Shown in pieces: positions 18,563 through 27,774 of a stretch of 64,000 nt of DNA. The stretch is from Prevotella sp. (GTDB lineage: Bacteria; Bacteroidota; Bacteroidia; Bacteroidales; Bacteroidaceae). The position numbers were made by a program, and so were the translations under genes. The first letter of the stretch is position 1; every line of letters starts with the position of its first letter. The stretch is from the NCBI GenBank assembly GCA_016285055.1, contig JAEEPZ010000007.1, forward strand, positions 1 to 64,000, written 5' to 3'. The notes beneath the pieces are model-generated. The model did no database searches. It had not been told where the DNA came from and saw only the letters and a program-made list of their open reading frames with translations.

Positions 18563-18796
18563 TTATTTTCTGATAAAGTATTCTATGCCGGAATGAACAA
18601 GTATGTAGTATTCCTTATTCCTACTGCATTGTTCTTCCCAAGGATTGTAGAAGTTCAAGCAAAGTGCCTCGTACAACTGAGGCAGATGCTTTTTGATTTT
18701 GTTCACCAACCATTTGTAATTGATTGGCTTCGTATTCTTCATCTTCTGCTCCCATTCTTCAAGCGTGATCTGGCAGCAAGTACACTCCAGTTCCAT
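18563..18796 (-). CDS. Small hypothetical protein
   Basis: 77-aa ORF in operon-like array. Confidence 0.45.
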   Translation of the reverse strand: MELECTCCQITLEEWEQKMKNTKPINYKWLVNKIKKHLPQLYEALCLNFYNPWEEQCSRNKEYYILVHSGIEYFIRK

Positions 18797-18799
18797 ACG

Positions 18800-19090
18800 C
18801 TAAATGAAAGGTAGGTAGATGTCATCGAGTATTCCAGATTCCACCATCTTCTTGGCGGCTTCGTGGCTTCCCTCATTTCTGAGGTCATAACCGTAATCGT
18901 CACTTCCCATCACACGGATAGTAGCAACCATCGTTCTTGCAAGTTCCTGTTGCAGCGTCCTATGCTGTAAGGCTACGGACATTGCGAACTTCTTAGGCGA
19001 CCAACCCATCGTATTCAATGCGTCGGTTAATGCCTCTGCCGCTTTATATTCACGGCTTTGTTTCAGTTGTTCTAATTCTTGAAAATCCAT
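18800..19090 (-). CDS. Hypothetical protein
   Basis: 96-aa ORF in operon-like array. Confidence 0.45.
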   Translation of the reverse strand: MDFQELEQLKQSREYKAAEALTDALNTMGWSPKKFAMSVALQHRTLQQELARTMVATIRVMGSDDYGYDLRNEGSHEAAKKMVESGILDDIYLPFI

Positions 19091-19128
19091 ATTGTTTACT
19101 GTTTAAATTGATAGAGATTAAAAGAAAA

Positions 19129-19163
19129 AGAGGGGAAACCGCTTTTACACGATTCCCCCTCTT
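19129..19163 (-). terminator. Terminator
   Basis: AGAGGGG...CCCCTCT with minus-strand TTTTTCTTTT tail. Confidence 0.55.
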
Positions 19164-19196
19164 CGGTAGGATAGTGTTTGACAGATTTGTTTCTGC

Positions 19197-20129
19197 CTAC
19201 ACTGTTATCACCAGACTTCCTGCCACCTGTGAAACTCGCTCATAGGGGCTAAAGTCCATGTCAGGATGATCTGCCTTGAACAAAGAGCTGTTGAATGATG
19301 CTCTTGTCGTAGGTAATTTTCGGGTCAGGCGCATTGTGTTTGTCGCCCAAGTCCGAATGTCGAGAGATTCCATTTTGGTAAGGATATTGGCCTTGATGGT
19401 AGCCAGTCTTTCCTCAACGGATGATTTTGTTTCCATCAGTTCACGGATTTCTGCCTCCTGTGCGCTGATGTCATCTGGAATTGCATAGGGGTTCTTGAAT
19501 TGTTCCCCTCTGAGGTCTGTATCGAGCAGTTCCTTGCAAATCTCGCTCGGAATACGCTCAACAAAAATAATGTCGTTGATATGGTCGAAAGTTCCGTCCT
19601 TCTTCGGTTTGTTGCGAAGATGGATGATGAACAAACGGCCAACTTTTGCCTTCTTGTTCTGTAGTTCAAACAGATAGGCATAGATGGATAACTGCCAGCG
19701 GGCCTTTGCTTGCTTTTCCGCAGTCATAGATCCATAGCTCTTTAGGTCGCAGATGTCGAATGTATCGTCAGAGGTTCTATACACCTTATCAATCTTTGAA
19801 GCCCAATCCTTGCCGTCTGTCACACAATATTCACTCTCAGCGTGACTTAGCCCATTCTCTTTGCAGATTTGGATGTAATCGGCACACTCAACTGAACCTG
19901 AATTGATCCACTGAGCATCGAAGTCCTCCAGTTCCTTGTGTAAAGCCGTTCCGTAGATTCTGGCTTCTTCAAGAACATTCTCAGGCACATTCTCATAGGA
20001 ATAGCCGAATTGTCTGTCAAGCATCCCTGTTATACCAGAGAGATACTTGTCACCAAGTAGATAGGTGTGAGCCACTTCATCGAAGAGGATTCCACTATCT
20101 TTCAGTTCGATTCTTTTTGTTGCTGCCAT
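19197..20129 (-). CDS. PD-(D/E)XK nuclease (RecB/phage-exonuclease-like)
   Basis: YGTALHKELEDF ... DICDLKSYGSM ... ARWQLSIYAYLFEL. Confidence 0.75.
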   Translation of the reverse strand: MAATKRIELKDSGILFDEVAHTYLLGDKYLSGITGMLDRQFGYSYENVPENVLEEARIYGTALHKELEDFDAQWINSGSVECADYIQICKENGLSHAESEYCVTDGKDWASKIDKVYRTSDDTFDICDLKSYGSMTAEKQAKARWQLSIYAYLFELQNKKAKVGRLFIIHLRNKPKKDGTFDHINDIIFVERIPSEICKELLDTDLRGEQFKNPYAIPDDISAQEAEIRELMETKSSVEERLATIKANILTKMESLDIRTWATNTMRLTRKLPTTRASFNSSLFKADHPDMDFSPYERVSQVAGSLVITV

Positions 20130-20134
20130 ATTGA

Positions 20135-20896
20135 TTAAGCTGCTTGTTTAAGTTGGTGTTTACGCTCTGTGAAAAGAGCCTTTATCTCAGGATTCCCTTC
20201 TACCTCATTCTGGTGCTGAAGGTAGAGGTCAAGAAGTGCATCGGTATCTGGAGTCGCATTGATGGCGTTCTTGATACCTGCAAAGCGATCTACGGGCGGT
20301 GCAGGCTGCTGTGGTGCAGGTGCAGTGATAGTCTTTGCCCGTCGGGTGGTGTTTTTCTTCGGATCTGCAACATTATTGGTTGCAATATCATCGGAAGAAT
20401 CGCTGGGAATGTCCTCCCCCTGATAGATGTAGAGACCCAAGCCAAACATTGCCAGGTTCTTAACCAGGCAGCGCATGATGGCCTTGTTCACGTCAAACAT
20501 AGTTGCAGCCTCGCAAGTACGCTCAACATAACGATTGTTCTTCTTATCCCAAACCTGATAGTTGTAGGGTTGCAGCCTCATTGCTTTCATAGAGGTGTTC
20601 AACACAGGAAGGAACATGGATTGCGTCAGATCGTCGGCGGTCACTTCGGTAAATACCATGATGCCAACATTCGGATCGACGAAATAAGGGAGCTTCGTGT
20701 CGGGGTTGCTGATGACACGATACGTTGCAGATGGATAGACCTCCTTAAAGGCTTTCCATGCCTCAGACCATGACAGGTATGTAAGATTGTCTTTCTTTTC
20801 AACCTTGTCATTAAGATTCATTTTGTAGAGTGCATCAAAGCAAATGCTTCTACGCTCGTCGAGGGTTGCACCCTCTGGAATTTGAATTTTACACAT
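20135..20896 (-). CDS. DUF1071/Sak-like single-strand annealing protein
   Basis: YLSWSEAWKAFKEVYPSATYRV ... DVNKAIMRCLVKNLAMFGLGLYIYQGEDIP. Confidence 0.75.
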   Translation of the reverse strand: MCKIQIPEGATLDERRSICFDALYKMNLNDKVEKKDNLTYLSWSEAWKAFKEVYPSATYRVISNPDTKLPYFVDPNVGIMVFTEVTADDLTQSMFLPVLNTSMKAMRLQPYNYQVWDKKNNRYVERTCEAATMFDVNKAIMRCLVKNLAMFGLGLYIYQGEDIPSDSSDDIATNNVADPKKNTTRRAKTITAPAPQQPAPPVDRFAGIKNAINATPDTDALLDLYLQHQNEVEGNPEIKALFTERKHQLKQAA

Positions 20897-20945
20897 AATT
20901 CTTTTGGTGTTAAGTTAATGAAATTTGTTACAAACGAAAAAACAA

Positions 20946-20985
20946 GGGATAACACATTGATACTTTTTGGTATATATGTTATCCC
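20946..20985 (-). terminator. Terminator
   Basis: GGGATAACA...TGTTATCCC, minus-strand TTGTTTTTT tail. Confidence 0.6.
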
Positions 20986-21016
20986 CTGCTTAGGGTCACA
21001 GAAGGCATAAAGCCAA

Positions 21017-22075
21017 CTATGAAAGGAACCAGTTATAACCTTCGGTGTCCTCACCATTGAGGGCTTTCTGGATTCCGATAGAAAAATCCACACATGACTG
21101 ATTGCGGTCGATGAAGCGGTCTATGTATGCCGCCTTGGTTGCTTCGGTCGCAAGCTGTAGTAGATTCCAACAGGTAATGTCCTCTCCCTCTTTCTTACCG
21201 AAATTGGGATTGCTGACATATCCTTTTACCATAGCGTTCACGGCTTGGTCGCCAATGTTGAACGCCGGAAGTTGTCTCTGTTCTGAGAGTGGCAGGAACT
21301 GATAAAGTCTCAGTCTGCCGACAATCTTACAGAATTGTTCCTCTGTGAGAACGGTTGTATGCAAGTTCTCCAAGAGGCGTAGGGTGTTTTCTTTGTTCGG
21401 ATTGAAGTTCTCGAATAGCTCAAAGGCTTTTTGCATAATGTCAGCCTCGGTTAAGCACTCGATTGTTCCGCTGTTTCCGTCACAAGTCAACATGAGGTTA
21501 GAACAAACTCGTACCTGCCAGCCGACGAATACTTTGAATTTCATCGGCGAAATGCGGTTGTAAAGTTTATCTTCGTTGTACGCTCTAACGCCACCGACAC
21601 ACAAATGCACGGTTTGGCCATTGATGGAGCGCGTTAGGTCTTTGACGTGACAGACGAATGCCATGCGCTGGTAGAACACGGTCTTTTCGTCATCAGTCAG
21701 TTCACTTGCCTTTTTGTACTGAGCACTTGGTACACGCCCAATGATGGGGTGTGACACACGGCACTCAACAGGTGTGAGTTCTCCGAACACCTTCTCAGCC
21801 ATAGTCGTTACAGCACCGATAAAGTTCTGGTGCGAAATAGTCAGGCTGTTGTCGCTGAAGGTGGGGATGATGTTGTTTTCTGTCAACTCCGCAAGCGTGA
21901 TAGCCTGGGTGTTGGATTCGATGAAGTTAGGGTGATTGTCACCCTGTTCTTCGATCTCGATAACTTCGGCCTCAATGATTTCAGGATCGTTGATGCCTAA
22001 TGTTTCTTCGGACATAATTTCAGCCTCGATAGGCTTGATTTCTGTCTGCTGTTCTTTTTTGTTCTTTGCTGCCAT
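21017..22075 (-). CDS. DUF3871-like protein
   Basis: 352 aa from MAAKNKKEQQ; QRMAFVCHVKDLTRSINGQTVHLCVGGVRAYNEDKL ... FKVFVGWQVRVCSNLMLTCDG. Start moved in from the track start at 22105. Confidence 0.7.
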   Translation of the reverse strand: MAAKNKKEQQTEIKPIEAEIMSEETLGINDPEIIEAEVIEIEEQGDNHPNFIESNTQAITLAELTENNIIPTFSDNSLTISHQNFIGAVTTMAEKVFGELTPVECRVSHPIIGRVPSAQYKKASELTDDEKTVFYQRMAFVCHVKDLTRSINGQTVHLCVGGVRAYNEDKLYNRISPMKFKVFVGWQVRVCSNLMLTCDGNSGTIECLTEADIMQKAFELFENFNPNKENTLRLLENLHTTVLTEEQFCKIVGRLRLYQFLPLSEQRQLPAFNIGDQAVNAMVKGYVSNPNFGKKEGEDITCWNLLQLATEATKAAYIDRFIDRNQSCVDFSIGIQKALNGEDTEGYNWFLS

Positions 22076-22088
22076 TGTTGTTATTGTT

Positions 22089-22232
22089 TTAATTGTCGTA
22101 AACATAAGAATCTCCGCTGCCTTTTTTCTTGTTGCTGTTTGTCAGACTGCGTAGTTTCTTGATAGCTTTAAGAATCTGTAATGTAGCGTCAAGCACTACA
22201 ATTAGAATGTCAGTTGCCTTCTCATAGGTCAT
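22089..22232 (-). CDS. Small hypothetical protein (47 aa)
   Basis: MTYEKATDILIVVLDATLQILKAIKKLRSLTNSNKKKGSGDSYVYDN. Confidence 0.4.
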   Translation of the reverse strand: MTYEKATDILIVVLDATLQILKAIKKLRSLTNSNKKKGSGDSYVYDN

Positions 22233-22238
22233 TTCATT

Positions 22239-22373
22239 TTATTTGTGGCCATGAGGGGAATTGTCTTTCTTGGGCTTAAAAAACTTGTAAACCTCTAATC
22301 CAAGGTTCGCAATAATGAGTACCTGGCAGATAAGCCCTAATGCTGGAGGTAAACTCGTTAAAATCTTTTTCAT
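22239..22373 (-). CDS. Small single-TM protein (44 aa)
   Basis: MKKILTSLPPALGLICQVLIIANLGLEVYKFFKPKKDNSPHGHK. Confidence 0.4.
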   Translation of the reverse strand: MKKILTSLPPALGLICQVLIIANLGLEVYKFFKPKKDNSPHGHK

Positions 22374-22454
22374 TTGTTCATTGATTTGTCCTTTAAATTG
22401 TTATACATAATTGTTGTTTTTCTCTTATATATAAGGCTTTTAGCGGACAAAAAT

Positions 22455-22475
22455 AAAAAGGCTCTTCGCCTTTTT
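22455..22475. terminator. Bidirectional-type terminator
   Basis: AAAAAGGC-TCTTC-GCCTTTTT. Confidence 0.65.
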
Positions 22476-22670
22476 ACCCCTTCAAGTGAATCAGTCAATG
22501 CCATACAGACCTTAGCTGTATCACAAGCCCAATCCCTACTTTCAAATACCTATCTCCGTAGATCAAAATATTCTCCAGATAGTTTTAACTTGAATATAAA
22601 TCTATAATTCTAATCTTCTATTATATCATCTTTTTCTGATGATTTGTATTTTATTCTATATATAAGGATT

Positions 22671-23189
22671 TTAGCCTCGCTCATTTTCCCACACTAACAG
22701 ATTTCTGTCAAGTGAGATTCTTCTAATCTCACCTTTCTCTCCCTGTATCATGTATTCCCCTGCTACATCTATAGGAATGGTATGCCTGATGATACTGTTT
22801 ATTCTGCCACACTTTTCTATGATGGAATGACAGAGAGGGTCTGTTACGTCGATGATACTACGCTCAACCTTTTTCCTTGCCTGTGTGTTTCGTTTCATAG
22901 AATGATAGATAGCGGCCAGTTCTTCCCGATAGTCTGGCAGTTCTTTATAGCGGATTCCTTCAGGATGTCTAAGAAATAGCAGATATATCGCTCTATGCAA
23001 TGGCTCTAACTTTATCTCTGCCCGATAATCGACAAGCAATAGCTGTAAGTCGCTTGTCACTTTCAGCCTGCTAACTCTTTGCCGTTCACCTTTGATCAGT
23101 TCCGTGATGTCTTGATCTGTAACACCTTTTTCTTTCAGCCTCGATAATGTCACCCTCAATACCTCTTTTAATTCTTCAATTTCATTCAT
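22671..23189 (-). CDS. Hypothetical protein
   Basis: 172-aa ORF MNEIEELKEVLRVTLSRLKEKGVTDQ... Confidence 0.5.
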   Translation of the reverse strand: MNEIEELKEVLRVTLSRLKEKGVTDQDITELIKGERQRVSRLKVTSDLQLLLVDYRAEIKLEPLHRAIYLLFLRHPEGIRYKELPDYREELAAIYHSMKRNTQARKKVERSIIDVTDPLCHSIIEKCGRINSIIRHTIPIDVAGEYMIQGEKGEIRRISLDRNLLVWENERG

Positions 23190-23381
23190 CTGGCATAATA
23201 CTTTCGCCCCACAAGCACAGGGCTTTGAGGCTGGTTTATACTATGCTCCTGTATAGAAATTGCGAGCCATTGAAGATGTTTACTACACAGAGCCTTCCTT
23301 ATAAGACTGCAAAAGTACAACAGACTTCACTATGCTCATGTTCCACCACCGTTGTGGTTTTGTGGCATAAAATAACCATCG

Positions 23382-23389
23382 TAAATTTG
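23382..23389 (+). promoter_or_regulatory. Bacteroidetes -7-like box
   Basis: TAAATTTG matches TAnnTTTG, with TTTTG about 20 nt upstream. Confidence 0.5.
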
Positions 23390-23429
23390 CAGCGTCTTTC
23401 TATATTTATTCACTTAAAACAAACAGATT

Positions 23430-25226
23430 ATGAAAAGAACTAAACTCAAAATCGGGCTGCTAATGCTACTTTGTTTAGCAATTAGCAATGTGTATGGTCA
23501 AAGTAGTGAAACACTCTATTACTATTCTTTTGTAAACTCTGGTATAGATGACACTTGGGACAATCAAAGTGGGAGGTGGTATGCGAATGCTAATCAACCA
23601 GCGACCATAGATTACAGTATTCTCAACCTTAATGAAACTGCGGTTTTGCGAACTACTGTTGATTTCAATAATACCTTTTACAAAAGCTTTGTCTTTACAG
23701 TGGAATCTTATGATGACTGGACTATTGGCAATATAAAGTCATTCTACTACAATGTTGATGGCAACACGAGAGAAATGACACCTTTTAACTTGCTATCATA
23801 CGGAAATGGATTTTATGAGTTGAAGTATAGTGACACATACCCTAAGAACAAAGTGACTTTAATATTTAGGGCCAGAAAAACTGATGCAAGCCAGAATTAT
23901 AAGGTAAAAATCAGGAGTATAAAGATAACAGGTGTCAAATGCTATGACATAAATAGTGATTTCCCTGCCGAACAGTCTATTACAGATTTGACAGACTTCT
24001 ATAACCTCCCCGACAATCAACCTGTCAAAATGAATGTCGAATCAGGGATCGTCAGAGCAACTAATAGAGGTATGGCATTGTTACAAGATGGAAATGGGGG
24101 AGTCTATGTAAATCTGAAAAACCTTCTTGAACTTAATACATCCAAACTCCCAAATAAAGGCTATTTCTCTGGCGTAGTGTATGGAGTTAAGAAGACTGAA
24201 AATAAAATACCTACACTAACAGCAGTTACGACAGTTCTTAATAGTTCTGATGGGAATGTTGTATTGAAGGATGATGAGCCAATTTATATTACCGAGGAAG
24301 AATATCTGACTGGTAACTATTCTGGAAAATACATATCCATGCAGATAGAGAATTATACAATGATAACGGACATACTCGGTTACTACTGGACTAATTATAT
24401 TCTTGATGACTTAAATGTATGTGCCAACAATTATAGTTGGGATTACAGCGGGTTAAAAATATGCGGCATAGCCCTTCCTCCTACACCAGAATACCAATTG
24501 TTAGCTTATCTATACAACCCTCGTCATTTCTGGTACTTTCTGTTCTCTGATGAATCAGGAATTGATGAATCTATTGAAGATGCTATGTTGAATGCTGTTG
24601 TGAGAAGAAACCTTAAAGCTGGTCAATGGAACACTTTAGTTATGCCATTCGATATTGATAATAGCATTGGAGAATTGGCCGTTTTTGAATCTTCAGGGAA
24701 TGGAGTTCTTAATTTTACAAGTACAGATAAAGTCAGTGCTGGTCATCCTTTCCTTATAAAACCATACGAAGATGTTAAGGAAATCTGTAATTGTAGCATA
24801 CCTGATGAAATGTTTAGAGCCGACTATCAAGAAATGATGTTCGCCAACCCTGGGAGATATTACATAAATACGAAAAATCTCTATTCTACCAGAGGCGGTG
24901 ATTACGATTTCGTTCCAACATTCAATGCTGTTCAACCTGGGGAGGGATGCTATTACTTGGCTGGTAATAATACAATAAAATCCCTTTCAGCAGATGGCAC
25001 TATAAAAGGACTTCGTGCCTACTTCCAACCATCGACCCCTTCCGCTGCAAGAATTAGAGCAATCAATGTTGATGGTATAACAACAACAATAAGCGAAGTA
25101 TGTAGTGAAGAAGGATCTGAGAAATCAGAAGGAATATATTCTATCAATGGTTTGTACCTTGGTGACAATCTTGATAAATTGCCGAAAGGCGTATATGTGA
25201 TAAATGGTAAAAAGGTAATCAAATAA
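23430..25226 (+). CDS. Secreted protein with T9SS type A-like C-terminal tail
   Basis: Signal peptide MKRTKLKIGLLMLLCLAISNVYGQ; C-terminus GIYSINGLYLGDNLDKLPKGVYVINGKKVIK. Confidence 0.65.
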   Translation: MKRTKLKIGLLMLLCLAISNVYGQSSETLYYYSFVNSGIDDTWDNQSGRWYANANQPATIDYSILNLNETAVLRTTVDFNNTFYKSFVFTVESYDDWTIGNIKSFYYNVDGNTREMTPFNLLSYGNGFYELKYSDTYPKNKVTLIFRARKTDASQNYKVKIRSIKITGVKCYDINSDFPAEQSITDLTDFYNLPDNQPVKMNVESGIVRATNRGMALLQDGNGGVYVNLKNLLELNTSKLPNKGYFSGVVYGVKKTENKIPTLTAVTTVLNSSDGNVVLKDDEPIYITEEEYLTGNYSGKYISMQIENYTMITDILGYYWTNYILDDLNVCANNYSWDYSGLKICGIALPPTPEYQLLAYLYNPRHFWYFLFSDESGIDESIEDAMLNAVVRRNLKAGQWNTLVMPFDIDNSIGELAVFESSGNGVLNFTSTDKVSAGHPFLIKPYEDVKEICNCSIPDEMFRADYQEMMFANPGRYYINTKNLYSTRGGDYDFVPTFNAVQPGEGCYYLAGNNTIKSLSADGTIKGLRAYFQPSTPSAARIRAINVDGITTTISEVCSEEGSEKSEGIYSINGLYLGDNLDKLPKGVYVINGKKVIK

Positions 25227-25238
25227 GGAGGAACAATT

Positions 25239-25400
25239 ATGAAAAAGTCGTATCTAAAACCAGAAATGGAAGTAGTCTATGTTAGAGTTGCACACCAGTT
25301 GTTAGCTGCCAGTAATTATGATGAGCGTCGTATGAGAGTGTCAGGTCTTGATGATGAGTTTGACTACGACGGCGAAGATAACGGCTGGGATGCTTGGTAA
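25239..25400 (+). CDS. Small acidic protein (53 aa)
   Basis: MKKSYLKPEMEVVYVRVAHQLLAASNYDERRMRVSGLDDEFDYDGEDNGWDAW, 12 nt after the upstream stop; missed by the ORF length cutoff. Confidence 0.55.
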   Translation: MKKSYLKPEMEVVYVRVAHQLLAASNYDERRMRVSGLDDEFDYDGEDNGWDAW

Positions 25401-25565
25401 TACATGCAATAAGGGGGGCGGCTAAAATTTTCATAATTTTGTCCAATATGAAATTTGTTAATACAAAACGTCGCCCCCATTTTTCATACGCTTGAAAAAA
25501 TAAAAAGAAGAATTATGTAAGATGGTTAACTATCTTTGTTGGGCGGTTCGTGAGAATAGCCCTTT

Positions 25566-26885
25566 TTATTTGTTAGTCTTTCCTTTTTCTGAATTTAGCC
25601 GTATCACGTCCGACCACCTCGTTGTAGGATTAGGGCTTTTGTGGTCATGTTTGATGGCATTGGCGAAAACATCTGCTTTGCCCTTTCCGTCCTTTCGGGT
25701 GTACTGTTGCGCACCAAGCACTATCGTTTCACTACCCTGCATCCTGTTTATGCGGTCTATTACTTCATCGAGCCGCTTCATCTTCTGGAACTGTTCGGCA
25801 TTTATATCAAATAGATCTTGCTGGATTGGACTGTCAGCACCGATACCCATAACGATAACTCCTGCTTTCTTGTACTGATAGCCCTGCCTGTAAATCCTTT
25901 TCAGTATCTCGTTGGCCGTCTGAACAATGGTAATGGTAGAACTGGTAGGTGTGATAAGCCGTTGTTCCTGAAAATTCCAATACTGAGCAAGATCCTCCCT
26001 GAAAGCATTTGTATTCAGGAAAACGCCCACCGATGACGCAACTGTACTCTGCATTCTCAGTTTCTCAGCACATCGAGCAGCATAGTTTGCAACCTGAGTT
26101 CTTAGCCCCTCAATGTCAGAAATCATGCCATTAAAAGAGCGACTTGTGCAGATACTTTTCTTTTTGGTCAATTCTTCGTTTGGCACACAGTCTTCGCCAT
26201 TCAGTTCGCGCCAGGTTCTTTGAATGACAATGTTGTTAAATGTGAGCTTAACCCAATCGCCATTGTGTGCGGCAAAGTCATAGGCCGTCCTAACTCCCAA
26301 AGCATCAAGTTTGGCAGCATATCTTCTACCAATACCCCAGACTTCATCGATGGGGTACAGTTTAAGAGCCTTGATTCGTTTCTCGTCGGTATCTATCATG
26401 CAACAGTGACGGTAGCCCTGATATTTCTTGGCAAAGTGAGAGGCCATCTTAGCCAGTGTCTTATTGGGTGCAAGTCCTATACTCACTGGCATACCGACGT
26501 ACTGCTTTATCTTCTTATGTAGTTCCTCTCCCCACCGCTTCAAGTCCAGGTGCTCCATTCCATCGAGGTACACAAAGCATTCGTCGATACTGTAGCGGAA
26601 ATATGCTGGAACTTCTTTACTGATAATGCTTACTATACGTCCAGTCAGTTCACCATATAATTCATAATTTGACGAAAAGACTGCAATCTTCTGGTTAGGG
26701 AACTGTTGCGCCAGTTGGAAGTATGGTGTACCGGCCTTTATTCCCATCTTCTTTGCTTCATTACTGCGAGCCACTACGCAACCGTCGTTATTACTCAATA
26801 CGACTACAGGCACACCTTCCAGATCAGGCCGAAAGACACGCTCACATGATACGTAGCAGTTATCACAGTCAATGATGCCGTACAT
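25566..26885 (-). CDS. umuC: Y-family DNA polymerase V subunit UmuC
   Basis: [45 protein letters not shown] ... [11 protein letters not shown]. Confidence 0.93.
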   Translation of the reverse strand: MYGIIDCDNCYVSCERVFRPDLEGVPVVVLSNNDGCVVARSNEAKKMGIKAGTPYFQLAQQFPNQKIAVFSSNYELYGELTGRIVSIISKEVPAYFRYSIDECFVYLDGMEHLDLKRWGEELHKKIKQYVGMPVSIGLAPNKTLAKMASHFAKKYQGYRHCCMIDTDEKRIKALKLYPIDEVWGIGRRYAAKLDALGVRTAYDFAAHNGDWVKLTFNNIVIQRTWRELNGEDCVPNEELTKKKSICTSRSFNGMISDIEGLRTQVANYAARCAEKLRMQSTVASSVGVFLNTNAFREDLAQYWNFQEQRLITPTSSTITIVQTANEILKRIYRQGYQYKKAGVIVMGIGADSPIQQDLFDINAEQFQKMKRLDEVIDRINRMQGSETIVLGAQQYTRKDGKGKADVFANAIKHDHKSPNPTTRWSDVIRLNSEKGKTNK

Positions 26886-26888
26886 ATA

Positions 26889-27326
26889 TTATATTTTCTC
26901 AAAAGTACGGATTAAATGGATAACCACCCCCCACACTTGGAACTGCTCTGGATCATCAACACAGAACACAGGGAAATCGTCATTGGCTGGGCGCAATTCG
27001 ATGTAGCCTTCATCTTTGTGGGTTAGATCCAGGAACTTCATTGTAAAACCGCCATCCCACCATGCAACTACTATCGAGCCATGATGCGGTTCTACAGCTC
27101 TGTCAATAATAACCCTATCGCCATCTAAAAGGCCAGCATCTTTCATACTATCACCTTCTACATCACCATAGAACGATGCTTCGGGGTGTCTGATATAATC
27201 GCGATTGAAGTCTAATGTCTCATGCCTGTAATCGTCAGCAGGAGAAGGGAAACCAGCCACGACGCTTGCATGTTCAAGCTCTAAATTTGTGTCGAATACA
27301 CCTTTTATTATCTTTATATTACACAT
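26889..27326 (-). CDS. umuD: UmuD / S24 LexA-like peptidase
   Basis: MCNIKIIKG...PSPADDY ... GDSMKDAGLLDGD ... SIVVAWWDGGFTMKFL; TATCTTTG -7-like box on the minus strand. Confidence 0.9.
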   Translation of the reverse strand: MCNIKIIKGVFDTNLELEHASVVAGFPSPADDYRHETLDFNRDYIRHPEASFYGDVEGDSMKDAGLLDGDRVIIDRAVEPHHGSIVVAWWDGGFTMKFLDLTHKDEGYIELRPANDDFPVFCVDDPEQFQVWGVVIHLIRTFEKI

Positions 27327-27442
27327 ATACGGAATTTTGGTACAAAGATAATGAGAAAACCTCAAAAACGCTCACAGATACCGTTAAAAGTGGCATTTTG
27401 AGGCATTTTTAGAAAGGAAACACTTAAATAATCTTAAAAATG

Positions 27443-27468
27443 TCAGGGGGAGCAGTCAGGGGGAGCAG
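27443..27468. repeat. Tandem direct repeat TCAGGGGGAGCAG x2 near the right element end
   Basis: Two 13-bp copies; GGGGGAGCAG also at 898-907 near the left end. Confidence 0.6.
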
Positions 27469-27484
27469 TTTTTGTAAAAAGAAA

Positions 27485-27511
27485 GAAACCCACTGAAAAT
27501 CAGCGGGTTTC
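27485..27511 (-). terminator. Terminator downstream of tRNA-Ser
   Basis: GAAACCCACTGA / TCAGCGGGTTTC with minus-strand TTTCTTTTT tail. Confidence 0.7.
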
Positions 27512-27520
27512 TCAAATTCT

Positions 27521-27608
27521 TGGCGGAGAGAGAGGGATTCGAACCCCCGGCACGTCTCCGTGCGACGGTTTTCAAGACCGTTGTAATCGACCACTCTACC
27601 ATCTCTCC
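27521..27608 (-). tRNA. tRNA-Ser(UGA)
   Basis: GGAGAGATGGTAGAGTGGTCGATTACAACGGTCTTGAAAACCG...GGTTCGAATCCCTCTCTCTCCGCCA; 7-bp acceptor stem, variable arm, TGA anticodon. Confidence 0.95.
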
Positions 27609-27762
27609 AGTGCCCGAGTTGCTTGAAAAGCGGGTGCAAAGGTACAAAATAGTTGGGAGTTAGGGGGCAGGACGGAGGCGTTATTTTTTGCCGTTTAACA
27701 TTATTTACGAATCAACGGTCCAAAAACTCCTCCGTCGTGCCCCCTAACTTCTAACTTTTTCG

Positions 27763-27770
27763 TACCTTTG
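27763..27770 (+). promoter_or_regulatory. -7-like box immediately before mutS2
   Basis: TACCTTTG ending 4 nt before the ATG at 27775. Confidence 0.5.
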
Positions 27771-27774
27771 CACC

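Larger units (their letters stand above)
768..27535. mobile_element. Integrative element inserted at the 3' end of tRNA-Ser
   Basis: Integrase next to one end, intact tRNA at the other, 13-bp direct repeat, lower GC than the downstream core, and MGE-type gene content. Confidence 0.65.

Noticed and set aside
25411-25483. Long-range GGGGGCG...CGCCCCC terminator
   Set aside because: Arms pair, but the loop is over 50 nt and the T-tract is weak; left unannotated.
1013-27326. Complete prophage or conjugative transposon
   Set aside because: No terminase, portal, capsid, tail, lysis, relaxase or tra genes could be read in the translations.
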